Shown: positions 51,085 to 59,746 of the stretch, piece by piece
Numbering within the stretch: position 1 is the stretch's first letter
How the letters are laid out: the number at the start of each line of letters is the position of its first letter
DNA from: Azotobacter bryophylli
GTDB lineage: Bacteria > Pseudomonadota > Gammaproteobacteria > Pseudomonadales > Pseudomonadaceae
NCBI RefSeq assembly: GCF_042643485.1
Contig: NZ_JBHRSJ010000022.1
Coordinates: 62,001-126,000 of the forward strand
Length of the DNA stretch: 64,000 nt
Reading direction: 5' to 3'
Position numbers and translations under genes: made by a program
The notes under the pieces: model-generated
Database searches by the model: none
What the model was told of the DNA's origin: nothing
Seen by the model: only the letters and a program-made list of their open reading frames with translations

Positions 51085-52549
51085 AGCCGATGATGCGTCC
51101 GAGCACTTCCATCGCCCGCTCGCTCGCCGCGTCCCAGGGATGGCCGTGGTTCAGCCGCGCGCAGTTGCCGAAGCGCCGGGTGGCGGAGAAGATCGGCCCC
51201 GGCGCCAGGCTGATGCCCTGGGCCAGGGCGAGGCGGAACAGCTTGAGCGAGTCCACCTGTTCGGGGAACTCGAACCAGAGGAAGTAGCCGCCGCTCGGCC
51301 GGGTGACCCGGGTCTCGGCCGGGAAGTGCCGCGCCGCCGAGGCCAGCATCGACGCCTGCTGGCTCTCCAGGGCATGGCGCAGCCTGCGCAGGTGGCGGTC
51401 GTAGCCGCCGTGCTGCAGGTAGTCGGCCAGCGCCGCCTGCGCCGGCACCGAGGGCGAGATGGTGGTCATCAGCTTGAGCCGGCGGATCTGCTCGGCGTAG
51501 CGCCCGCCGGCCACCCAGCCGACTCGGTAGCCCGGCGCCAGGCACTTGGAGAAGGAGCCGCAGTGCATCACCAGCCCTTCGCGGTCGAAGCTCTTCACCG
51601 GCCAGGGCGGCTGCGTGCCGAAGTACAGTTCGGCGTAGACGTCGTCCTCGATCAGCGGCACCTGGTGGCGCTGCAGCAGCTCGTAGAGGGCGCGTTTCTT
51701 CTCCTCGCGCATGCTCGCCCCGAGCGGGTTCTGCAGGCTGCTCATGAACCAGCAGGCCTTGATCGGCAGGCGCTGCAGGCTCTCGGCGAGGCTGGCGAGG
51801 TCGATGCCCTCGCGCGGGTGCACGGGGATCTCCACCGCCTTCAGCTCCAGCCGCTCCAGCACCTGCAGGGTGGCGTAGAAGGCCGGCGCCTCGATGGCCA
51901 CCAGGTCGCCCGGCCGGGTCACGCACTGCAGGCAGAGGTTGAGCGCCTCCATGGCGCCGTTGGTGACGATCAGCTCGTCGAGCGGCAGCATCACCCCGCC
52001 GACCATGTAGCGCAGGGCGATCTGCCGGCGCAGGTCGGCGTTGCCCTCGGTCATGTCGGCGATCACCGCCCCGGGCGACAGCTCGCGCACGGCGCGGGCC
52101 ATGGAGCGGGCCAGGCGCGCTAGGGGGAACAGGTCGGGGCTGGGGAAGGCCGAGCCGAAGGGCACGGTGCCCGGGTCCTTGAGCGAGCCGAGCACGGAGA
52201 ACACCAGCTCGCTGACGTCCACCTCGCTGGTCTGCGCCTGCTGCGCGCTGATGCCGGGCTCGGGCAGCGGGCGCCGGGCCTGCTCGCGGACGAAGTAGCC
52301 CGAACGGGCCCGCGCCAGGATCAGCCCGCGACTCTCCAGCAGGTAGTAGGCCTGGAACACGGTGGACGGGCTGACCCCGTAGGTGCTGCTGGCGTGGCGC
52401 ACCGAGGGGACCTTCTGCCCGGGGGCGAGCACTCCGGTGCGGATCAGCTCGGCGATCTCGTCGGCGAACTTCTCGTAGAGCTTCATCTTGTCCGGGTTCA
52501 CCGCCGCCGTTTCCGCGGCCGGGGCGTGTGGCGGGTTGCTGCGGTTCAT
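51077..52549 (-). CDS. MocR/PdxR-type GntR regulator (MpaR-like)
   Basis: A 490-residue transcription factor with an N-terminal GntR winged helix (about residues 22-90: RTGVLAPGQKVPSVRHASSTYGVSPSTVFQAYYLLESRGLI) and a C-terminal class-I aminotransferase domain that binds PLP (HCGSFSKCLAPGYRVGW contains the candidate Schiff-base Lys; NPLGASM is also typical). Position and architecture match PA4132 (MpaR) of P. aeruginosa. Tandem ATCTGA-type repeats precede three of the surrounding transcription units, but I see none before this gene. Confidence 0.85.
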   Translation of the reverse strand: MNRSNPPHAPAAETAAVNPDKMKLYEKFADEIAELIRTGVLAPGQKVPSVRHASSTYGVSPSTVFQAYYLLESRGLILARARSGYFVREQARRPLPEPGISAQQAQTSEVDVSELVFSVLGSLKDPGTVPFGSAFPSPDLFPLARLARSMARAVRELSPGAVIADMTEGNADLRRQIALRYMVGGVMLPLDELIVTNGAMEALNLCLQCVTRPGDLVAIEAPAFYATLQVLERLELKAVEIPVHPREGIDLASLAESLQRLPIKACWFMSSLQNPLGASMREEKKRALYELLQRHQVPLIEDDVYAELYFGTQPPWPVKSFDREGLVMHCGSFSKCLAPGYRVGWVAGGRYAEQIRRLKLMTTISPSVPAQAALADYLQHGGYDRHLRRLRHALESQQASMLASAARHFPAETRVTRPSGGYFLWFEFPEQVDSLKLFRLALAQGISLAPGPIFSATRRFGNCARLNHGHPWDAASERAMEVLGRIIGSF

Positions 52550-52618
52550 GGGCCTGGCTCCGAAAGTGCGGCAACTGTAACTGTGCGGGCGCGTGGGGCG
52601 GGCCCCGCGGCCATCGGC

Positions 52619-54031
52619 TCAGCGCTCGAGCGGCGCGACGAAGGTGCTGCGGGCGCTGACCGTCACCTCGGGATCGTCCAGATCGGCCACCGCGAAGTCC
52701 AGCGGCGTGGCGCTCTGCTGCGCGCGTCCCTCGCTCAGCGCCACGCTCACCGGCACGTCGAGCACCTCGCCCGGGGCCAGGCGCAGTTCGCTTGCGCCCT
52801 GCAGCACGAAGGGGCCGGGCTCGGCCAGCGAGATGGCGTAGCGGTGCGGCTGCTGGGTCTTGTTGATCACCTTCAGGCGGTAGATGTTCTCGATCTGTCC
52901 GGCGCCGTTCTCGCGGTACAGGCCGCGGTCGCGGGTGACGTCCAGCGACACCAGCGGACGCGCCGCCAGGGCCCAGACGAAGGCGCCGATCATCAGCAGT
53001 AGCGCGCTCGCGTAGCCGACCAGGCGCGGGCGCAGCCAGCGGGTCCGGCCGCCGGCCAGCTCGCGCTCCGAGCCATAGCGTACCAGGCCGCGGGCGTAGC
53101 CCATCTTGTCCATCACCCCGTCGCAGGCGTCGACGCAGGCGCCGCAGCCGATGCACAGCAGCTGCAGGCCGTCGCGGATGTCGATGCCGGTGGGGCAGAC
53201 CTGCACGCACAGGGTGCAGTCGATGCAGTCGCCGAGGCCCCCGGCCTTCGGTTCCGTATCCTTCCGGCGCGGGCCGCGCCGTTCGCCGCGGGCGGCATCG
53301 TAAGAGACGATCAGGGTGTCGGGGTCGAACATCACGCTCTGGAAGCGCGAGTAGGGGCACATGTCGCGGCACACCTTCTCGCGCAGCCAGCCGGCGTTGG
53401 CGTAGGTGGCGGCGCCAAAGAAGAACAGCCAGAAGGCGGTGGTGGAATCCAGCTGCAGGGTGAACAGGTCGTGCACCAGGGCGCGGACCGGCGTGAAGTA
53501 GCCGACGAAGGCGATCGCCGTGGCCAGGCTCATGGCCAGCCAGAGGCCGTGCTTGGCGCCGCGGCGGGCCAGCTTGGCGGCCGACCAGGGCGCCGCGTCG
53601 AGCTTCAGGCGCTGATTGCGGTCGCCCTCGGCGACCTTCTCGGCCCACATGAACGCCCAGGTCCACACGCTCTGCGGGCAGGCGTAGCCGCACCAGACCC
53701 GTCCGGCCGCCACGGTGATGGCGAACAGGCCGAAGGCGCAGATGATCAGCAGCGCCGAGAGCAGGATGAAATCCTGCGGCCAGAAGGTGGCGCCGAAGAT
53801 GTAGAACTGGCGCCCGCCCAGATCCCAGAGCACCGCCTGGCGGCCGTTCCAGTTCAGCCAGGCGGTACCGAAGAACAGCAGGAACAGCAGGCCGGCGCCG
53901 TACAGGCGCAGGCTGCGGTAGCGGCCGGTGAAGCTGCGGGTGTGAATGACGCCGCCCGCCGCTGCGGGTGTCCGGCGCGTCGGCCGCGGTTCGACCGTCT
54001 CGACGATCTGCGCGGGAATGCGTTCGCTCAT
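52619..54031 (-). CDS. CcoG-like polyferredoxin
   Basis: A 470-residue membrane iron-sulfur protein. Helices lie near residues 40-58, 85-110, 160-185, 195-215 and 330-350. Cys motifs are VWCGYACPQSVWTW, CRDMCPYSRFQ, the 4Fe-4S pair CIDCTLCVQVCPTGIDI and CIGCGACVDACDGVM, and a C-terminal FixG-type beta domain. CcoG reduces copper for cbb3 assembly. A second ccoG beside an orphan CcoN suggests isoform-specific Cu insertion, or electron supply to the reductase at 55570. Confidence 0.85.
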   Translation of the reverse strand: MSERIPAQIVETVEPRPTRRTPAAAGGVIHTRSFTGRYRSLRLYGAGLLFLLFFGTAWLNWNGRQAVLWDLGGRQFYIFGATFWPQDFILLSALLIICAFGLFAITVAAGRVWCGYACPQSVWTWAFMWAEKVAEGDRNQRLKLDAAPWSAAKLARRGAKHGLWLAMSLATAIAFVGYFTPVRALVHDLFTLQLDSTTAFWLFFFGAATYANAGWLREKVCRDMCPYSRFQSVMFDPDTLIVSYDAARGERRGPRRKDTEPKAGGLGDCIDCTLCVQVCPTGIDIRDGLQLLCIGCGACVDACDGVMDKMGYARGLVRYGSERELAGGRTRWLRPRLVGYASALLLMIGAFVWALAARPLVSLDVTRDRGLYRENGAGQIENIYRLKVINKTQQPHRYAISLAEPGPFVLQGASELRLAPGEVLDVPVSVALSEGRAQQSATPLDFAVADLDDPEVTVSARSTFVAPLER

Positions 54032-54089
54032 GGGATGGCTCCATCGGGCCTACAAAAGATGCGGGCATGATCGACGCCGGGCTGAGCGG

Positions 54090-54128
54090 GAAACAGACTC
54101 AGATCTATGCGAAAAAAGCGGATCAGAT
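54090..54128 (-). promoter_or_regulatory. tandem operator candidate upstream of ccoG-like gene
   Basis: On the minus strand ATCTGATCCGCTTTTTTC then GATCTGAGTCTGTTTC, repeats 22 bases apart, 59-97 bases before the start at 54031. Confidence 0.62.
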
Positions 54129-54207
54129 GGCGGGCGGCGTGTTTCGGGGCGGCGCCGTGGCTAGGTATAGTCGTGGCCTGACCCCGCCGACTTCAGGAGC
54201 CCCCGCG

Positions 54208-54359
54208 ATGGGCCCCATCCTTCTCGCCGATGCCCGCAACCCAGAATTGCGCGCCGCGCTGCACGCTCTGCGCAGCGACCTCGAACTGATCGACGCGGAC
54301 TCCGTGGCGCAGGCCGTGCGCCGCTGCGTGGGGAGGTCGACTTCGCCAGCGCCTACTGA
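54208..54359 (+). pseudogene. possible remnant ORF
   Basis: From ATG 54208 (behind CAGGAGCCCCCG) the frame encodes MGPILLADARNPELRAALHA and continues plausibly to about RRCV. It then degrades, while another frame reads RGEVDFASAY to a stop at 54359. One frameshift near 54330 would make a 50-residue protein. I recognise no family. It is the only gene-like content of the 54032-54491 gap besides the operator. Confidence 0.3.
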
Positions 54360-54491
54360 GCGGCGGCGTATCGCGGCGGCGCGGACAGGTCCGGCGACGA
54401 TGGGCGTGGCCTGCGTTCGTCGTCGGAAGCCATCGACCGGGGGCGTGATGGCCCCCTTACCTAATCGAATGCAGGATTCAAGCAGGGCAGC

Positions 54492-55409
54492 ATGCAAGGC
54501 AGTAATGGAAAGGCGACGCTCATCGGGCTGATTGCCGTTTTGTTGTGGAGCTCGATCGTCGGGCTGGTTCGCGGCGTCAGCGAAAGTCTCGGGGCGACCG
54601 GCGGAGCCGCCATGATCTATACCGTGGCATCGGTCCTGCTCCTGCTCACGGTCGGCTTGCCGAGAGTCCGCGAGATTCCTCGGCGCTATCTCTTCTGGGG
54701 CAGCCTCCTGTTCGTCTCGTATGAGTCATGCCTTGTCCTGGCAATCGGTCATGCCCACAGCAGCCGGCAAGCCATCGAGGTCGGCATGGTCAACTATCTG
54801 TGGCCCGCCTTCACCATCCTGTCCGCGACGGTGTTCAACAAGCAGAGCGCCAACCTGCTGATCGTCCCCGGTTTCGCCTTGGCCATGCTCGGGGTCTGCT
54901 GGATTCTCGGCGGAGAGCAGGGGCCGGACCTCTCCGGGATGATCGCCAATATCCAGGACAATCCCCACAGTTACGGGCTGGCCTTCGCCGGCGCGATGAT
55001 CTGGGCGGCCTATTGCACCGTGACCACGCGAATCGCCGGCGGCAAGAATGGCGTCACGCTGTTCTTCATGCTGACGGCCTTGGCGCTGTGGGCCCGATAC
55101 CTGGCCGCGGGCGGGGATACCCTGGACTTGAGCTTCCCGGCGCTGGTCGACCTTGCCCTGGCCGCCGCCGCGATGGGCTTCGGCTATGCGGCCTGGAATG
55201 TCGGCATCTTGCACGGGAATGTCACGCTCCTGGCCGGCGCCTCGTATTTCACGCCGGTCTGTTCCGCGGCGCTGGCCGCCATGCTGTTGCGTACCCCGCT
55301 GTCGCTGTCGTTCTGGCAGGGTGCATCCATGGTCTGCGCCGGGTCGATCCTCTGCTGGCTGGCAACGCGCGGGCAGGCGCCGCGGGGCGCTCGCCGCCGC
55401 CAGGCCTAG
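54492..55409 (+). CDS. EamA/DMT-superfamily exporter, YddG-like
   Basis: A 305-residue inner-membrane protein with ten predicted helices in two EamA repeats. KATLIGLIAVLLWSSIVGLVRGVSESLG, the loop REIPRRYLFWGSLLFVSYESCLVLAIG and VGMVNYLWPAFTILSATVFNK are characteristic of the YddG aromatic amino-acid exporter group. It interrupts the ccoN4-type block between the ccoG-like and reductase genes, and its base composition is slightly lower in GC. It may be an insertion relative to the P. aeruginosa arrangement. Confidence 0.83.
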   Translation: MQGSNGKATLIGLIAVLLWSSIVGLVRGVSESLGATGGAAMIYTVASVLLLLTVGLPRVREIPRRYLFWGSLLFVSYESCLVLAIGHAHSSRQAIEVGMVNYLWPAFTILSATVFNKQSANLLIVPGFALAMLGVCWILGGEQGPDLSGMIANIQDNPHSYGLAFAGAMIWAAYCTVTTRIAGGKNGVTLFFMLTALALWARYLAAGGDTLDLSFPALVDLALAAAAMGFGYAAWNVGILHGNVTLLAGASYFTPVCSAALAAMLLRTPLSLSFWQGASMVCAGSILCWLATRGQAPRGARRRQA

Positions 55410-55432
55410 GGCGCGCGTCCTGCCGCCGGGCC

Positions 55433-55473
55433 GATCTGATCCGCTGTTTTGCGCTCCATCTGCCGCTGTTTTC
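55433..55473 (+). promoter_or_regulatory. tandem operator candidate upstream of the siroheme reductase
   Basis: GATCTGATCCGCTGTTTT (55433-55450), then ATCTGCCGCTGTTTTC after the same 22-base period. Same orientation relative to the gene as the two leftward copies. Confidence 0.6.
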
Positions 55474-55569
55474 ACCCCGTTCGCCGCGGCATAGTCGCTC
55501 GCCCTGATGACCCGCTCCCGTCCCGGCATGTCGCCGCGTCCGGCGCGGGCCGGCCGGACGAGGTGGCCC

Positions 55570-57237
55570 ATGTACCGATACGACGATTACGACCGCGCCC
55601 TGGTGCTCGAGCGCGTCGCGCAGTTCCGCGACCAGATCGCGCGGCGCCTGAGCGGCGAGCTGAGCGAGGAGGAGTTCCTGCCGCTGCGCCTGCAGAACGG
55701 CCTGTACCTGCAGAAGCACGCCTACATGCTGCGCGTGGCGATTCCCTACGGCACCCTGTCGGCGGATCAACTGCGCACCCTGGCGCACATCGCCCGCCAC
55801 CACGACCGCGGCTACGGCCACTTCACCACCCGGCAGAACATCCAGTTCAACTGGATCGAGCTGGAGCAGGTCGGCGACATCCTCGAACGCCTGGCCGAAG
55901 TTGAGATGCACGCCATCCAGACCTCCGGCAACTGCGTGCGCAACATCACCACCGAGGCCTTCGCCGGAGTGGCCGCCGACGAGCTGCTCGATCCGCGCCC
56001 GCTGGCCGAGATCCTCCGCCAGTGGTCGACGGTCAACCCGGAATTCCTCTACCTGCCGCGCAAGTTCAAGATCGCCATCTGCTCGGCCGAGCAGGACCGC
56101 GCGGCGATCATGATGCACGACATCGGCCTGTACCTTTACCGCGACGAAGCCGGCGAGCTGATGCTGCGGGTGATGGTCGGCGGCGGCCTCGGGCGCACGC
56201 CGATCCTCGCCCAGCAGGTGCGCGAGGCGCTGCCCTGGCGTCACCTCTTGTCCTACGTCGAGGCCATCCTGCGGGTGTTCAACCGCCACGGCCGGCGCGA
56301 CAACAAGTACAAAGCGCGGATCAAGATCCTGGTCAAGGCGCTCGGCGTCGAGGCCTTCGCCCGCGAGGTGGAGGAAGAGTGGCGGCACATCAAGGACGGC
56401 CCGGCCGAACTGACTGAGGCGGAATACCGCCGCGTCGCCGCCTTCTTCGCCCCGCCGGCCTATGCGACGCTGGACGATGCCGACCTCGCCTATGGCCGCG
56501 CGCTGGCCGGCGATCCGGCCTTCGCCCGCTGGGCGGCGCGCAACCTGCAGGCGCACAAGGTGCCGGGCTACGCCGCGGTGGTGCTCTCCACCAAGCCGGG
56601 GCCGGCCGCACCGCCCGGCGACGTCACCGCCGAACAGATGGAGGGCGTCGCCGAGCTGGCCGAACGCTATGGCTTCGGCGAGATCCGCGTCGCCCACGAG
56701 CAGAACCTGGTGCTGCCGGACGTGCGCAAGGCCGACCTCCACGCCCTCTGGCTACGAGCGCAGGAGCTGGGCCTGGCCACGCCCAACGTCGGCCTGCTCA
56801 CCGACATCATTTCCTGCCCGGGCGGCGACTACTGCGCGCTGGCCAACGCCAAGTCGATCCCCATCGCCCAGGCCATCCAGGAGCGTTTCGCCGACCTCGA
56901 CCACCTGCACGATCTGGGCGAGCTGAGCCTGAACATCTCCGGCTGCATGAACGCCTGCGGCCACCACCACATCGGCAACATCGGCATCCTCGGCGTCGAC
57001 AAGAACGGCAGCGAGTGGTACCAGCTGACCATCGGCGGCGCCCAGGGCAAGGCCAGCGCGCTGGGCCGGGTGATCGGCCCGTCGTTCGAGGCCGGGCAGA
57101 TCCCCGACGTGATCGAGCGGCTGGTGGAGACCTTCCTCGCCTACCGCGAGGGCGACGAGCCCTTCGTCGACACCGTGCGGCGTATCGGTCTGGAGCCGTT
57201 CAAGGAGCGGGTCTACCGCGAGGAGCTGCCGGCATGA
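55570..57237 (+). CDS. siroheme nitrite/sulfite reductase, NirA/CysI type
   Basis: A 555-residue cytoplasmic reductase that carries out the six-electron reduction of sulfite to sulfide or nitrite to ammonia. The N-terminal half has GYGHFTTRQNIQFNWIEL and TSGNCVRNITTE; the 4Fe-4S/siroheme ligands are DIISCPGGDYCALANAKS and NISGCMNACGHHHIGNIG near residues 415-465. Start at ATG 55570 gives the family length; an upstream in-frame ATG (55507) would add 21 basic residues. With the ccoN4-like genes it corresponds to PA4130; it may also serve as assimilatory sulfite reductase for the sulfite released elsewhere in the window. Confidence 0.87.
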   Translation: MYRYDDYDRALVLERVAQFRDQIARRLSGELSEEEFLPLRLQNGLYLQKHAYMLRVAIPYGTLSADQLRTLAHIARHHDRGYGHFTTRQNIQFNWIELEQVGDILERLAEVEMHAIQTSGNCVRNITTEAFAGVAADELLDPRPLAEILRQWSTVNPEFLYLPRKFKIAICSAEQDRAAIMMHDIGLYLYRDEAGELMLRVMVGGGLGRTPILAQQVREALPWRHLLSYVEAILRVFNRHGRRDNKYKARIKILVKALGVEAFAREVEEEWRHIKDGPAELTEAEYRRVAAFFAPPAYATLDDADLAYGRALAGDPAFARWAARNLQAHKVPGYAAVVLSTKPGPAAPPGDVTAEQMEGVAELAERYGFGEIRVAHEQNLVLPDVRKADLHALWLRAQELGLATPNVGLLTDIISCPGGDYCALANAKSIPIAQAIQERFADLDHLHDLGELSLNISGCMNACGHHHIGNIGILGVDKNGSEWYQLTIGGAQGKASALGRVIGPSFEAGQIPDVIERLVETFLAYREGDEPFVDTVRRIGLEPFKERVYREELPA

Positions 57238-57764
57238 GGAACCTGATCAAGCTGGGCACCGAGGGCGCCCGCATCGTCGCCGACGATCCCTGGAGCTGGG
57301 TGCGCGAGCCCGCCGAGCCGCTGCCGGACGGCCCGCTGCTGCTGCCGCTGGCGCTGTGGCGGCAGCGGCAGAGCGAGGCGGTGCTCGAGGGCCGCGCCGA
57401 CACCCGCGACGGCCTGTGGCTGGCCCCGGACGACGAGCCGGAGGCGCTGGCGCCCTGGCTGGCCGGCCTGCCGCTGATCGCCCTGGAATTTCCCAGCTTC
57501 CGCGACGGCCGCGCCTACAGCCAGGCCTATCTGCTGCGCACCCGCCTGGGCTGGCAGGGCGAGCTGCGCGCGGTCGGCGACGTGCTGCGCGACCAGCTCA
57601 GCCACATGCGCCAGTGCGGCTTCGACGCCTTCGCCGTGCGCGAGGACAAGTCGGTGCTCGACGCGCTCAAGGGGTTGCAGGGGATCAGCGTGCTGTACGG
57701 CCGCTCGGTGCTGGAGCCGCGCCCGCTGTTCCGCCGTGGGCGCGGCGTCGACGAGGAGGAGTAG
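57234..57764 (+). CDS. DUF934-family protein
   Basis: A 176-residue cytoplasmic protein coupled to the reductase by an ATGA overlap. LPLIALEFPSFRDGRAYSQAYLLRTRLGWQGELRAVGDVLRDQL near the middle and MRQCGFDAFAVRED are the DUF934 signatures. Such proteins are nearly always encoded behind CysI-type reductases and are thought to act in siroheme reductase maturation or electron transfer; the mechanism is unknown. Its stop is nine bases from the convergent permease gene. Confidence 0.85.
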   Translation: MRNLIKLGTEGARIVADDPWSWVREPAEPLPDGPLLLPLALWRQRQSEAVLEGRADTRDGLWLAPDDEPEALAPWLAGLPLIALEFPSFRDGRAYSQAYLLRTRLGWQGELRAVGDVLRDQLSHMRQCGFDAFAVREDKSVLDALKGLQGISVLYGRSVLEPRPLFRRGRGVDEEE

Positions 57765-57773
57765 GCGCCGGGC

Positions 57774-58544
57774 TCAGCCCGGCGCGTGGCTCCAGCGCCG
57801 GTACAGCGCGCGGGCGGCGGCGTCGAGGCAGAAGCCGAGCACGCCGATGAGCAGAACCATGGCCATCAGCTCCGAGTAGGCCAGGCGGTCGCGAGTGTCG
57901 AGGATGTAGTAGCCGAGCCCGGCGCTGACCCCGAGCATCTCGCAGGGCACCAGCACGATCCAGAGGATGCCGATGGCCAGGCGCACGCCGGTCAGCACGT
58001 GGCCGAGCACGCCGGGCAGGACCACCCGGGTGAGGGTTTCCCGGCGCGTGGCGCTGAGGCTGTGGGTCAGCTGCAGCCAGCGCGGGTCGAGGCTCTTCAC
58101 CCCGGCGGCGGTGTTGAGCAGGATCGGCCAGACCGCGGCGAAGGCCAGCAGGAAGTAGATCGGCCGGTCGCCGACGCCCATCAGCATCACCGCCACCGGC
58201 ATCCACGACAGCGGCGAGATCATGCGCAGGAACTGGAAGGCCGGGGTGGTCGCCCATTCCAGGCTGCGCCAGGCACCGACCAAGAGGCCCAGCGGCACGC
58301 CGACCAGCAGCGCCAGGGACAGGCCGACCAGGATGCGCCGCAGGCTGACGCCGACGTGCTGGTACAGTTCGCCGCGGCCGAGCAGCTCGACCAGGCTGGC
58401 CAGGGTGGCCTGCGGCGAGAACAGCGCGGCCAGACCGTCGCCGGCGCCGAACAGGGCCACTCCCAGCCACCACAGGCCGAACAGGAGGAACAGCCCGCCC
58501 AGGCCGAGCAGCCAGGGCAGGGCGGAGCGCTTCACGGCGTTCAA
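57774..58544 (-). CDS. ABC transporter permease, SsuC/NrtB type
   Basis: A 256-residue permease with about six helices and the ATPase-contact loop LTHSLSATRRETLTRVVLPGV. VRLAIGILWIVLVPCEMLGVSAGLGYYI is typical of the sulfonate/nitrate/taurine group. Its start overlaps the binding protein's stop by four bases. It is last in the operon from 62197 downward. Confidence 0.88.
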   Translation of the reverse strand: MNAVKRSALPWLLGLGGLFLLFGLWWLGVALFGAGDGLAALFSPQATLASLVELLGRGELYQHVGVSLRRILVGLSLALLVGVPLGLLVGAWRSLEWATTPAFQFLRMISPLSWMPVAVMLMGVGDRPIYFLLAFAAVWPILLNTAAGVKSLDPRWLQLTHSLSATRRETLTRVVLPGVLGHVLTGVRLAIGILWIVLVPCEMLGVSAGLGYYILDTRDRLAYSELMAMVLLIGVLGFCLDAAARALYRRWSHAPG

Positions 58545-59746
58545 ACGCTGATCTCCTCCCGGCGCTCGAAGCCCTCGGGCAGGCCGAAAGCGGCCAGGCC
58601 GCCGACCGCCGCCAGGCTATTGCGCACGAAGCGGTCGTCGACCAGCTCGCGGGCGGCCTGCTGCGGGTCGAGGGCAGCGAGGAAACCCTTGTCGCCCTCG
58701 ATCAGGGTGTCCTTCAGGCGGCGCACCAGTTCCTCGGTGTAGCTGGGGAACGGGTAGGGCTGGAAGTCGATGCGCTTCTCGTCCCAATCCCGGTGGCGGA
58801 TCGCGCCACTGGCCAGGTACTGGGCGCGCTCGTCGGCCGCCGGGGCCAGCACGCGGCGTAGCACCTCCGGGGCGTGCGGGGTGTAGCGGTTGGCGCCGTC
58901 CTTGGACAAGAGCTGGGCGGCCTCCTCGCGGTGCGCGCGGGTCCACAGCTGGGCCTTGACGATGGCGTTGACCACCTTCTGCGACCACTCGGGCCGGTTG
59001 TTCAGATCGTGCTCGTGCATGAACACCACGCAGCAGGCGTGGTCGCGCCAGACGTCGCCGGTGAAGCGCTGGATGCGGCCGACCTTGAGGTTCTCCGCCA
59101 GGGCGTTGAACGGCTCGGCGACGATGTAGCCGGCGATCCGCCCGCTGGCCAGCGCCGGTGGCATGTCCGAGGGCGGCAGCACCACCAGGTTGACCTCGTG
59201 GGCGGCGATGGCGGCGCCGGCCGGCCTGCTCACCGGGGTCAGGCCGCTGTCGCGCAGCAGCTGCTGCAGCACCACGTTGTGGATCGAGTACCAGAAGGGG
59301 ATGGCCAGCGACTGGCCGCCGAGCTGCTTCACCTCATGGATGCCGGGCTCGACGGTCAGGCCGGAGCCGCCCACGTGGTTCCAGGCCACCACCTTGGCCG
59401 GCACCTTGCTGGAGAAGCGCGCCCACACGGTCATCGGCGCCAGCAGGTGGATGACGTTGACCTGCCCGGAGAGGAACGCCTCGATCACCTGCGCCCAGCT
59501 GCGCAGCAGCACCGGGCGCTCGGAGCGGATGCCCTCGGCCTCGAACAGGCCGTTGTTGTGCGCCACCAGGAGCGGTGCGGCGTCGGTGATCGGCAGGTAG
59601 CCGATGCGCACCGGCGCGTCGGGTTCGGCGGCGGCGCGCGCCTGCAGGCTGGCGAGCAGCGGCAGGGCGGCGCCGGCGCCGAGCAGGGCGCTCAGCTTGA
59701 GGAAGTCGCGGCGCGAGTGGATGGGGTCGTTGCAGTCGTTGCACAT
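58541..59746 (-). CDS. Tat-exported ABC substrate-binding protein, NrtA/CmpA/SsuA type
   Basis: A 401-residue binding protein of the NrtA/CmpA group. A twin-arginine signal (SRRDFLKLSALLGAG) follows a short Cys-containing head (MCNDCNDP), and RIGYLPITDAAPLLVAHNNGLFEAEGI is the family start of the mature protein. Its start lies 55 bases inside the end of the ATPase gene. NrtA-like proteins bind nitrate or related anions; in this operon an organosulfur ligand is more likely, since a flavin monooxygenase is co-encoded. Confidence 0.85.
   Translation of the reverse strand: MCNDCNDPIHSRRDFLKLSALLGAGAALPLLASLQARAAAEPDAPVRIGYLPITDAAPLLVAHNNGLFEAEGIRSERPVLLRSWAQVIEAFLSGQVNVIHLLAPMTVWARFSSKVPAKVVAWNHVGGSGLTVEPGIHEVKQLGGQSLAIPFWYSIHNVVLQQLLRDSGLTPVSRPAGAAIAAHEVNLVVLPPSDMPPALASGRIAGYIVAEPFNALAENLKVGRIQRFTGDVWRDHACCVVFMHEHDLNNRPEWSQKVVNAIVKAQLWTRAHREEAAQLLSKDGANRYTPHAPEVLRRVLAPAADERAQYLASGAIRHRDWDEKRIDFQPYPFPSYTEELVRRLKDTLIEGDKGFLAALDPQQAARELVDDRFVRNSLAAVGGLAAFGLPEGFERREEISV

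Noticed and set aside
50970..54068. A 1032-codon minus-strand open frame
   Set aside because: It is out of frame with the MocR and CcoG-like genes, which carry all recognisable motifs of this stretch.
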